From Coriaria nepalensis (taxonomy: Eukaryota; Streptophyta; Magnoliopsida; Cucurbitales; Coriariaceae), in NCBI GenBank assembly GCA_027186245.1, contig CP114481.1:28799501-28863500 (forward strand): a DNA stretch of 64,000 nucleotides, written 5' to 3'. The notes beneath the pieces are model-generated. The model saw only the letters and a list, made by a program, of their open reading frames with translations, was not told where the DNA came from and did not search any database. This document shows positions 1 through 9,780 of this stretch, piece after piece (position 1 is the first letter of the stretch; each line of letters starts with the position of its first letter). The translations under genes and the position numbers were made by a program.

Positions 1-10
1 TTTATCTTTT

Positions 11-32
11 GCAAGTTATGCACAAAACTTGC
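11..32. repeat. Inverted repeat, 7-bp arms around an 8-bp loop
   Basis: GCAAGTT at 11-17 is the reverse complement of AACTTGC at 26-32, with an 8-base spacer at 18-25. Monomers with GCAAGTT upstream and CTTGT downstream keep 6-bp arms (for example 296-315); those with GAAAGTT keep shorter ones. Class B lacks the structure because its right arm is replaced by AACTTCT. The element could extrude as a hairpin; no T-tract follows, so it is not a transcription terminator. Confidence 0.7.
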
Positions 33-51
33 GTTTAAAGTGCGAAAATAG

Positions 52-65
52 AATTCGTTCGAATT
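52..65. repeat. EcoRI/TTCGAA dyad in the conserved box
   Basis: The 6-bp arms AATTCG and CGAATT are separated by TT, forming a short dyad that contains both GAATTC (51-56) and TTCGAA (56-61 here). The box recurs in nearly every class A monomer; in class B the right arm is usually CGAACT. With the flanking AAAATAG and TTGAAATAAG it is the part of the monomer that changes least between classes A and B. It also holds two of the few CpG dinucleotides in the unit. A role as a protein-binding site is only an inference. Confidence 0.75.
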
Positions 66-96
66 GCATTGAAATAAGTTATTGACTTAATATGAC

Positions 97-108
97 TCAT
101 TCAAATGA
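97..108. repeat. Short dyad TCATT-CA-AATGA
   Basis: TCATT (97-101) and AATGA (104-108) are reverse complements separated by CA. The element recurs in most class A monomers as GACTCATTCAAATGATTTTA. Class B has CACTAATTGAAATGATTTTA at the same place and so lacks the left arm. Together with the other dyads it makes class A richer in short inverted repeats than class B. Confidence 0.6.
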
Positions 109-141
109 TTTTAAGGTTAAACTAATGCACACTTTCGTTGC

Positions 142-151
142 AATGATCATT
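142..151. repeat. 10-bp perfect palindrome AATGATCATT
   Basis: AATGATCATT is its own reverse complement and contains TGATCA. It occurs near the end of a large fraction of monomers (for example 142-151). In the other common variant, CATTGATCATTTG, only the central ATGATCAT-like core is partly kept (TTGATCAT). It precedes the landmark by a few bases, so it lies at the chosen monomer boundary. Confidence 0.7.
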
Positions 152-297
152 TGATAGTTATCCACGAAATTTCTGTTTGAAGTGTGAAAATAGAATTCGT
201 TCGAACTGCTTTAAAATAAGATACTGACTTGAAATCACTAATTGAAATGATTTTAAAGTTAAACAAATGCATACATTCCTTGCATTGATCATTTGCA

Positions 298-439
298 AGT
301 TATGCACAAAACTTGTTTTCGAAGTGCGAAAATAGAATTCGTTCGAATTGCTTTGTAATATGTTATTGATTTGAAATGACTAATTCAAATGATTTTAAGG
401 TTAAACTAATGCACACTTTCCTTGCATTGATCTTTTGCA
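298..439 (+). repeat. Representative class A2 monomer (follows B)
   Basis: A class A monomer carrying CTTGTTTTCGAAGTGCG instead of CTTGCGTTTGAAGTGCG. This subtype follows a class B monomer in most places inspected (for example after B at 156, 724, 3562, 12223, 14495, 17335 and 63406). The order A1-B-A2 is therefore a conserved core of the otherwise variable higher-order repeats. Exceptions are at 8,815 and 9,667, where B is followed by a different A subtype. Confidence 0.8.
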
Positions 440-3400
440 AGTTATGCACAAAACTTGTGTTTGAAGTGCCAAAATATAATTCGTTCGAATTGCTTTGAAA
501 TAAGTTATTGACTTGATATGACTCATTCAAATAATTTTAAGGTTAAACTAAAGCACACTTTCCTTGCATTGATCTTTTGAAAGTTATGCACAAAACTTGC
601 GTTTACAGTGCGAAAATAGAATTTGTTCGAATTGCATTGAAATAAGTTATTGACTTAATATGACTCATTCAAATGATTTTAATGTTAAACTAATGCACAC
701 TTTCCTTACAATGATCATTTGAAAGTTATCCACGAAACTTCTGTTTGAAGTGTGAACATAGAATTCGTTCGAACTGCTTTGAAATAAGATATTGACTTGA
801 AATCACAAATTGAAATGATTTTAAAGTTAAACGAATGCATACATTCCTTGCATTGATCATTTGCAAGTTATGCACAAAACTTGTTTTCGAAGTGCGAAAA
901 TAGAATTCATTCGAATTGCTTTAAAATAAGTTATTGACTTGAAATGACTCATTCAAATGAGTTTAAGGTTAAACTTATGCACACCTTCCTTGCAATGATC
1001 ATTTGCAAGTTATGCACAAAACTTGTGTTTGAAGTGCGAAAATAGAATTCGTTCGAATTGGTTTGAAATATGTTATTGACTTGAAATGACTTATTCAAAT
1101 GATTTTATGGTTAAACTAATGCACACTTTCCTTCCATTGATCTTTTGCAAGTTATGCACAAAACTTGTGTTTGAAGTGCTAAAATAGAATTCGTTCGAAT
1201 TGCTTTGAAATAAGTTATTGACTTGATATGACTCATTCAAAAAATTTTAAGCTTAAACTAACGCACACTTTGCTTGCAATGATCATTTGAAAGTTATGCA
1301 CAAAACTTGCGTTTGAAGTGCGAAAATAGAATTTGTTCCTATTGCTTCGAAATATGTTATTGACTTGAAATGACTCATTCAAATGATTTTAAGGATAGAC
1401 TAAAGCACACTTTCCGTGCATTGATGTTTTGCAAGTTATGCACAAAACTTGTGTTTGAAGTGCCAAAATAGAATTCGTTCGAATTGCTTTGAAATAAGTT
1501 ATTGACTTAATATGACTCATTCAAGTGATTTTAAGGTTAAACTAATGCACACTTTCCTTGCGATGATCATTTGAAAGTTATCCACGAAACTTCTATTTGA
1601 AGTGTAAAATAGAATTCGTTCGAACTGCTTTGAAATAAGATACTGACTTGAAATCACTAATTGAAATGATTTTAAAGTTAAACGAATGCGTACATTCCAT
1701 GCATTGATCATTTTCAAGTTATGCACAAAACTTGTTTTCGAAGTGCGAAAATAGAATTCGTTTGAATTGCTTTGTAATATGTTATTGACCTGAAATGACT
1801 AATTCAAATGATTTTAGGTTAAACTAATGCACACTTTCCTTGCATTCGTCTTTTGCAAGTTATGCACAAAACTTGTGTTTGAAGTGCCGAAATAGAATTC
1901 GTTCGAATTGCTTCGAAATAAGTTATTGACTTGATATGACTCATTCAATTAATTTTAAGGTTAAACTAAAGCACACTTTCCTTGCATTGATCTTTTGCAA
2001 GTTATGCACAAAACTTGCGTTTAAAGTGCGAAAATAGAATTCGTTCGAATTGCATTGAAATAAGTTATTGACTTAATATGACTCATTCAAATGATTTTAA
2101 GGTTAAACTAATGCACACTTTCGTTGCAAGGATCATCTGATAGTTATCCACGAAATTTCTGTTTGAAGTGTGAAAATAGAATTCGTTCGAACTGCTTTGA
2201 AATAAGATACTTACTTGAAATCACTAATTGAACTGATTTTAAAGTTAAACGAATGCATACATTCCTTGCATTGATCATTTGCAAGTTATGCACAAAACTT
2301 GTTTTCGAAGTGCGAAAATAGAATTCGTTCGAATTGCTTTGTAATATGTTATTGACTTGAAATGACTAATTCAAATGATTTTAAGGTTAAACTAATGCAC
2401 ACTTTCCTTGCATTGATCTTTTGCAAGTTATGCACAAAACTTGTGTTTGAAGTGCCAAAATATAATTCGTTCGAATTGCTTTGAAATAAGTTATTGACTT
2501 GATATGACTCATTCAAATAATTTTAAGGTTAAACTAAAGCACACTTTCCTTGCATTGATCTTTTGAAAGTTATGCACAAAACTTGCGTTTACAGTGCGAA
2601 AATAGAATTTGTTCGAATTGCATTGAAATAAGTTATTGACTTAATATGACTCATTCAAATGATTTTAATGTTAAACTAATGCACACTTTCCTTACAATGA
2701 TCATTTGAAAGTTATCCACGAAACTTCTGTTTGAAGTGTGAACATAGAATTCGTTCGAACTGCTTTGAAATAAGATATTGACTTGAAATCACTAATTGAA
2801 ATGATTTTAAAGTTAAACGAATGCATACATTCCTTGCATTGATCATTTGCAAGTTCTGCACAAAACTTGTTTTCGAAGTGCGAAAATAGAATTCATTCGA
2901 ATTGCTTTAAAATAAGTTATTGACTTGAAATGACTCATTCAAATGATTTTAAGGTTAAACTAATGCACACCTTCCTTGCAATGATCATTTGCAAGTTATG
3001 CACAAAACTTGTGTTTGAAGTGCGAAAATAGAATTCGTTCGAATTGGTTTGAAATATGTTATTGACTTGAAATGACTTATTCAAATGATTTTATGGTTAA
3101 ACTAATGCACACTTTCCTTGCATTGATCTTTTGCAAGTTATGCACAAAACTTGTGTTTGAAGTGCTAAAATAGAATTCGTTCGAATTGCTTTGAAATAAG
3201 TTATTGACTTGATATGACTCATTCAAAAAATTTTAAGCTTAAACTAAAGCACACTTTGCTTGCAATGATCATTTGAAAGTTATGCACAAAACTTGCGTTT
3301 GAAGTGCGAAAATAGAATTCGTTCCAATTGCTTTGAAATATGTTATTGACTTGAAATGACTCATTCAAATGATTTTAAGGATAGACTAAAGCACACTTTC

Positions 3401-3561
3401 CTTGCATTGATGTTTCGCAAGTTATGCACAAAACTTGTATTTGAAATGCCAAAATAGAATTCGTTCGAATTGCTTTGAAATAAGTTATTGACTAAATATG
3501 ACTCATTCAAATGATTTTAAGGTTAAACTAATGCACACTTTCCTTGCAATGATCATTTGAA

Positions 3562-3703
3562 AGTTATCCACGAAACTTCTGTTTGAAGTGTGAACATAGA
3601 ATTCGTTCGAACTGCTTTGAAATAAGATATTGACTTGAAATCACGAATTGAAATGATTTTAAAGTTATACGAATGCATACATTCCTTGCATTGATCATTT
3701 GCA
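3562..3703 (+). repeat. Representative class B monomer
   Basis: A full 142-bp monomer that differs from class A at many linked sites: TATCCACGAAACTTCTG after the landmark, GTGTGAACATAG, GAACTGC after the EcoRI box, AAGATATTGAC, AATCAC followed by AATTGAAATG, and GAATGCATACATTCC. Class B members begin, among many others, at 156, 724, 5125, 8673, 9525, 9951, 12223, 14495, 16625, 17335, 18755, 19749, 32471, 33039, 35595, 36163, 38293, 40973, 42961, 43671, 47506, 53044, 59005, 59715, 60141, 62129 and 63406. They are interspersed singly, never in long runs, which shows they are ordered members of higher-order repeats. Confidence 0.9.
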
Positions 3704-5349
3704 AGTTATGCACAAAACTTGTTTTCGAAGTGCCAAAATAGAATTCGTTCGAATTGCTTTGAAATAAGTTATTAACTTGATATGACTCCTTCAAATAATT
3801 TTCAGGTTAAACTAAAGCACACTTTCCTTGCAATGATCATTTGCAAGTTAGGCACAAAACTTGTGTTTGAAGTGCGAAAATAGAATTCGTTCGAATTGGT
3901 TTGAAATATGTTATTGACTTGAAATGACTTATTCAAATGATTTTATGGTTAAACTAATGCACACTTTCCTTGCATTGATCTTTTGCAAGTTATGCACAAA
4001 ACTTGTGTTTGAAGTGCTAAAATAGAATTCGTTCGAATTGCTTTGAAATAAGTTATTGACTTGATATGACTCATTCAAATAATTTTAAGGTTAAACTAAA
4101 GCATACTTTCCTTGCATTGATCTTTTGAAAGTTATGCACAAAACTTGCTTTTACAGTGCGAAAATAGAATTTGTTCGAATTGCATTGAAATAAGTTATTG
4201 ACTTAATATGACTCATTCAAATGATTTTAATGTTAAACTAATGCACACTTTCCTTACAATGATCATTTGAAAGTTATCCACGAAACTTCTGTTTGAAGTG
4301 TGAACATAGAATTCGTTCGAACTGCTTTGAAATAAGATATTGACTTGAAATCACTAATTGAAATGATTTTAAAGTTAAACGAATGCATACATTCCTTGCA
4401 TTGATCATTTGCAAGTTATGCACAAAACTTGTTTTCGAAGTGCGAAAATAGAATTCATTCGAATTGCTTTAAAATAAGTTATTGACTTGAAATGACTCAT
4501 TCAAATGATTTTAAGGTTAAACTAATGCACACCTTCCTTGCAATGATCATTTGCAAGTTACGCACAAAAAATTGTGTTTGAAGTGCGAAAATAGAATTCG
4601 TTCGAATTGGTTTGAAATATGTTATTGACTTGAAATGACTTATTCAAATGATTTTATGGTTAAACTAATGCACACTTTCCTTGCATTGATCTTTTGCAAG
4701 TTATGCACAAAACTTGTGTTTGAAGTGCTAAAATAGAATTCGTTCGAATTGCTTTGAAATAAGTTATTGACTTGATATGACTCATTGAAAAAATTTTAAG
4801 CTTAAACTAAAGCACACTTTGCTTGCAATGATCATTTGAAAGTTATGCACAAAACTTGCGTTTGAAGTGCGAAAATAGAATTCGTTCCAATTGCTTTGAA
4901 ATATGTTATTGACTTGAAATGACTCATTCAAATGATTTTAAGGATAGACTAAAGCACACTTTCCTTGCATTGATGTTTCGCAAGTTATGCACAAAACTTG
5001 TATTTGAAGTGCCAAAATAGAATTCGTTCGAATTGCTTTGAAATAAGTTATTGACTAAATATGACTCATTCAAATGATTTTAAGGTTAAACTAATGCACA
5101 CTTTCCTTGCAATGATCATTTGAAAGTTATCCACGAAACTTCTGTTTGAAGTGTGAACATAGAATTCGTTCGAACTGCTTTGAAATAAGATATTGACTTG
5201 AAATCACGAATTGAAATGATTTTAAAGTAATACGAATGCATACATTCCTTGCATTCATCATTTGCAAGTTATGCACAAAACTTGTTTTCGAAGTGCCAAA
5301 ATAGAATTCGTTCGAATTGCTTTGAAATAAGTTATTAACTTGATATGAC

Positions 5350-5930
5350 TCCTTCAAATAATTTTAAGGTTAAACTAAAGCACACTTTCCTTGCAATGAT
5401 CATTTGCAAGTTAGGCACAAAACTTGTGTTTGAAGTGCGAAAATAGAATTCGTTCGAATTGGTTTGAAATATGTTATTGACTTGAAATGACTTATTCAAA
5501 TGATTTTATGGTTAAACTAATGCACACTTTCCTTGCATTGATCTTTTGCAAGTTATGCACAAAACTTGTGTTTGAAGTGCTAAAATAGAATTCGTTCGAA
5601 TTGCTTTGAAAGAAGTTATTGACTTGATATGACTCCTTCAAATAATTTTAAGGTTAAACTAAAGCACACTTTCCTTGCAATGATCATTTGCAAGTTAGGC
5701 ACAAAACTTGTGTTTGAAGTGCGAAAATAGAATTCGTTCGAATTGGTTTGAAATATGTTATTGACTTGAAATGACTTATTCAAATGATTTTATGGTTAAA
5801 CTAATGCACACTTTCCTTGCATTGATCTTTTGCAAGTTATGCACAAAACTTGTGTTTGAAGTGCTAAAATAGAATTCGTTCGAATTGCTTTGAAAGAAGT
5901 TATTGACTTGATATGACTCATTCAAATAAT
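5350..5930 (+). repeat. 284-bp (2-monomer) tandem duplication
   Basis: The rare variant CAAGTTAGGCACAAAAC lies at about 5,408 and again 284 bp later at 5,692, with the same flanks (CTCCTTCAAATAATTTTAAG upstream and GAATTGGTTTGAAATATG downstream). This dimer explains why the second HOR copy in this block is 13 rather than 11 monomers long. Exact breakpoints cannot be fixed within the repeat. Confidence 0.8.
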
Positions 5931-6960
5931 TTTAAGGTTAAACTAAAGCACACTTTCCTTGCATTGATCTTTTGAAAGTTATGCACAAAACTTGCGTTTA
6001 CAGTGCGAAAATAGAATTTGTTCGAATTGCATTGAAATAAGTTATTGACTTAATATGACTCATTCAAATGATTTTAATGTTAAACTAATGCACACTTTCC
6101 TTACAATGATCATTTGAAAGTTATCCACGAAACTTCTGTTTGAAGTGTGAACATAGAATTCGTTCGAACTGCTTTGAAATAAGATATTGACTTGAAATCA
6201 CTAATTGAAATGATTTTAAAGTTAAACGAATGCATACATTTCTTGCATTGATCATTTGCAAGTTATGCACAAAACTTGTTTTCGAAGTGCGAAAATAGAA
6301 TTCATTCGAATTGCTTTAAAATAAGTTATTGACTTGAAATGACTCATTCAAATGATTTTAAGGTTAAACTAATGCACACCTTCCTTGCAATGATCATTTG
6401 CAAGTTATGCACAAAACTTGTGTTTGAAGTGCGAAAATAGAATTCGTTCGAATTGGTTTGAAATATGTTATTGACTTGAAATGACTTATTCAAATGATTT
6501 TATGGTTAAACTAATGCACACTTTCCTTGCATTGATCTTTTGCAAGTTATGCACAAAACTTGTGTTTGAAGTGCTAAAATAGAATTCGTTCGAATTGCTT
6601 TGAAATAAGTTATTGACTTGATATGACTCATTCAAAAAATTTTAAGCTTAAACTAAAGCACACTTTGCTTGCAATGATCATTTGAAAGTTATGCACAAAA
6701 CTTGCGTTTGAAGTGCGAAAATAGAATTCGTTCCAATTGCTTTGAAATATGTTATTGACTTGAAATGACTCATTGAAATGATTTTAAGGATAGACTAAAG
6801 CACACTTTCCTTGCATTGATGTTTCGCAAGTTATGCACAAAACTTGTATTTGAAGTGCCAAAATAGAATTCGTTCGAATTGCTTTGAAATAAGTTATTGA
6901 CTAAATATGACTCATTCAAATGATTTTAAGGTTAAACTAATGCACACTTTCCTTGCAATG

Positions 6961-8650
6961 ATCATTTGAAAGTTATCCACGAAATTTCTGTTTGAAGTGT
7001 GAAAATAGAATTCGTTCGAACTGCTTTAAAATAAGATACTGACTTGAAATCACTAATTGAAATGATTTTAAAGTTAAACAAATGCATACATTCCTTGCAT
7101 TGATCATTTGCAAGTTATGCACAAAACTTGTTTTCGAAGTGCGAAAATAGAATTCGTTCGAATTGCTTTGTAATATGTTATTGACTTGAAATGACTAATT
7201 CAAATGATTTTAAGGTTAAACTAATGCACACTTTCCTTGCATTGATCTTTTGCAAGTTATGCACAAAACTTGTGTTTGAAGTGCCAAAATATAATTCGTT
7301 CGAATTGCTTTGAAATAAGTTATTGACTTGATATGACTCATTCAAATAATTTTAAGGTTAAACTAAAGCACACTTTCCTTGCATTGATCTTTTGAAAGTT
7401 ATGCACAAAACTTGCGTTTACAGTGCGAAAATAGAATTTGTTCGAATTGCATTGAAATAAGTTATTGACTTAATATGACTCATTCAAATGATTTTAAAGT
7501 TAAACTAATGCACACTTTCCTTGCGATGATCATTTGAAAGTTATCCACGAAACTTCTATTTGAAGTGTAAAACAGAATTCGTTCGAACTGCTTTGAAATA
7601 AGATACTGACTTGAAATCACTAATTGAAATGATTTTAAAGTTAAACGAATGCGTACATTCCATGCATTGATCATTTTCAAGTTATGCACAAAACTTGTTT
7701 TCGAAGTGCGAAAATAGAATTCGTTTGAATTGCTTTGTAATATGTTATTGACTTGAAATGACTAATTCAAATGATTTTAGGTTAAACTAATGCACACTTT
7801 CCTTGCATTCGTCTTTTGCAAGTTATGCACAAAACTTGTGTTTGAAGTGCCCAAATAGAATTCGTTCGAATTGCTTCGAAATAAGTTATTGACTTGATAT
7901 GACTCATTCAATTAATTTTAAGGTTAAACTAAAGCACACTTTCCTTGCATTGATCTTTTGCAAGTTATGCACAAAACTTGCGTTTAAAGTGCGAAAATAG
8001 AATTCGTTCAAAGTGAATTGAAATAAGTTATTGACTTAATATGACTCATTCAAATGATTTTAAGGTTAAACTAATGCACACTTTCGTTGCAAGGATCATC
8101 TGATAGTTATCCACGAAATTTCTGTTTGAAGTGTGAAAATAGAATTCGTTCGAACTGCTTTGAAATAAGATACTGACTTGAAATCACTAATTGAACTGAT
8201 TTTAAAGTTAAACGAATGTATACATTCCTTGCATTGATCATTTGCAAGTTATGCACAAAACTTGTTTTCGAAGTGCGAAAATAGAATTCGTTCGAATTGC
8301 TTTGTAATATGTTATTGACTTGAAATGACTAATTCAAATGATTTTAAGGTTAAACTAATGCACACTTTCCTTGCATTGATCTTTTGCAAGTTATGCACAA
8401 AACTTGTGTTTGAAGTGCCAAAATATAATTCGTTCGAATTGCTTTGAAATAAGTTATTGACTTGATATGACTGATTCAAATAATTTTAAGGTTAAACTAA
8501 AGCACACTTTCCTTGCATTGATCTTTTGAAAGTTATGCACAAAACTTGCGTTTACAGTGCGAAAATAGAATTTGTTCGAATTGCATTGAAATAAGTTATT
8601 GACTTAATATGACTCATTCAAATGATTTTAATGTTAAACTAATGCACACT
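6961..8650 (+). repeat. Displaced copy of the first HOR block
   Basis: Variants first seen at 156-690 recur here at an offset of 6,815 bp (for example AAACAAATGC at 261 and 7,076), and variants of about 1.5-2.7 kb recur at an offset of 5,963 bp (for example GCAAGGATCATCTGATAG at 2,126 and 8,089). The offset switch shows that this block is assembled from two parts of the earlier block. The one-base deletions near 1,604 and 1,815 are repeated near 7,566 and 7,776. Confidence 0.8.
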
Positions 8651-9780
8651 TTCCTTACAATGATCATTTGAAAGTTATCCACGAAACTTCTGTTTGAAGT
8701 GTGAACATAGAATTCGTTCGAACTGCTTTGAAATAAGATATTGACTTGAAATCACTAATTGAAATGATTTTAAAGTTAAACGAATGCATACATTCCTTGC
8801 AATGATCATTTGCAAGTTATGCACAAAACTTGTGTTTGAAGTGCGAAAATAGAATTCGTTCGAATTGGTTTGAAATATGTTATTGACTTGAAATGACTTA
8901 TTCAAATGATTTTATGGTTAAACTAATGCACACTTTCCTTGCATTGATCTTTTTCAAGTTATGCACAAAACTTGTGTTTGAAGTGCTAAAATAGAATTCG
9001 TTCGAATTGCTTTGAAATAAGTTATTGACTTGATATGACTCATTCAAAAAATTTTAAGCTTAAACTAAAGCACACTTTGCTTGCAATGATCATTTGAAAG
9101 TTATGCACAAAACTTGCGTTTGAAGTGCGAAAATAGAATTCGTTCCAATTGCTTTGAAATATGTTATTGACTTGAAATGACTCATTCAAATGATTTTAAG
9201 GATAGACTAAAGCACACTTTCCTCGCATTGATGTTTCGCAAGTTATGCACAAAACTTGTATTTGAAGTGCCAAAATAGAATTCGTTCGAATTGCTTTGAA
9301 ATAAGTTATTGACTTGATATGACTCATTCAAATAATTTTAAGGTTAAACTAAAGCACACTTTCCTTGCATTGATCTTTTGAAAGTTATGCACAAAACTTG
9401 CGTTTACAGTGCGAAAATAGAATTTGTTCGAATTGCATTGAAATAAGTTATTGACTTAATATGACTCATTCAAATGATTTTAATGTTAAACTAATGCACA
9501 CTTTCCTTACAATGATCATTTGAAAGTTATCCACGAAACTTCTGTTTGAAGTGTGAACATAGAATTCGTTCGAACTGCTTTGAAATAAGATATTGACTTG
9601 AAATCACTAATTGAAATGATTTTAAAGTTAAACGAATGCATACATTCCTTGCAATGATTATTTGCAAGTTATGCACAAAACTTGTGTTTGAAGTGCGAAA
9701 ATAGAATTCGTTCGAATTGGTTTGAAATATGTTATTGACTTGAAATGACTTATTCAAATGATTTTATGGTTAAACTAATG
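8651..9780 (+). repeat. HOR block: 6-mer, spacing 852 bp
   Basis: CTTACAATG and the class B monomer at 8,673 recur 852 bp later at 9,525. In both copies B ends with CATTCCTTGCAATGAT instead of CATTCCTTGCATTGAT and is followed by an A monomer with CTTGTGTTTGAAG, not the usual A2. The shared abnormal junction shows that one exchange happened first and the product was then duplicated. Confidence 0.8.

Larger units (their letters stand above)
1..3416 (+). repeat. HOR block: 14-mer, spacing 1,986 bp
   Basis: TCTTTTGCAAG at 5 and CTTACAATG at 705 recur at 1,991 and 2,691, a spacing of 1,986 bp (14 x 142 minus 2). The 2 missing bases are visible: one lost in AGTGTAAAATAG near 1,604 and one in GATTTTAGGTT near 1,815. 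The two copies (about 1-1,430 and 1,987-3,416) match closely, differing at scattered sites such as GAGTTTAAGG near 960 and CCTTCCATTG near 1,132. Similarity breaks at about 1,430/3,416. Confidence 0.85.
3417..6960 (+). repeat. HOR block: 11-mer with 2-mer expansion
   Basis: The class B monomer at 3,562 recurs at 5,125 (1,563 bp, which is 11 x 142 plus the one-base insertion in CGCACAAAAAATTGTG near 4,565). CTTACAATG at 4,253 recurs at 6,100 (1,847 bp, 13 monomers plus 1), because two extra monomers were inserted near 5.4-5.9 kb. AAGCTTAAACTAAAGC occurs at 3,235, 4,798 and 6,644 with the same spacings. Confidence 0.8.

Noticed and set aside
11..32. Rho-independent terminator or riboswitch-like hairpin
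   Set aside because: The inverted repeat is AT-rich, has short arms, lacks a following T-tract and occurs in hundreds of copies as part of the satellite.
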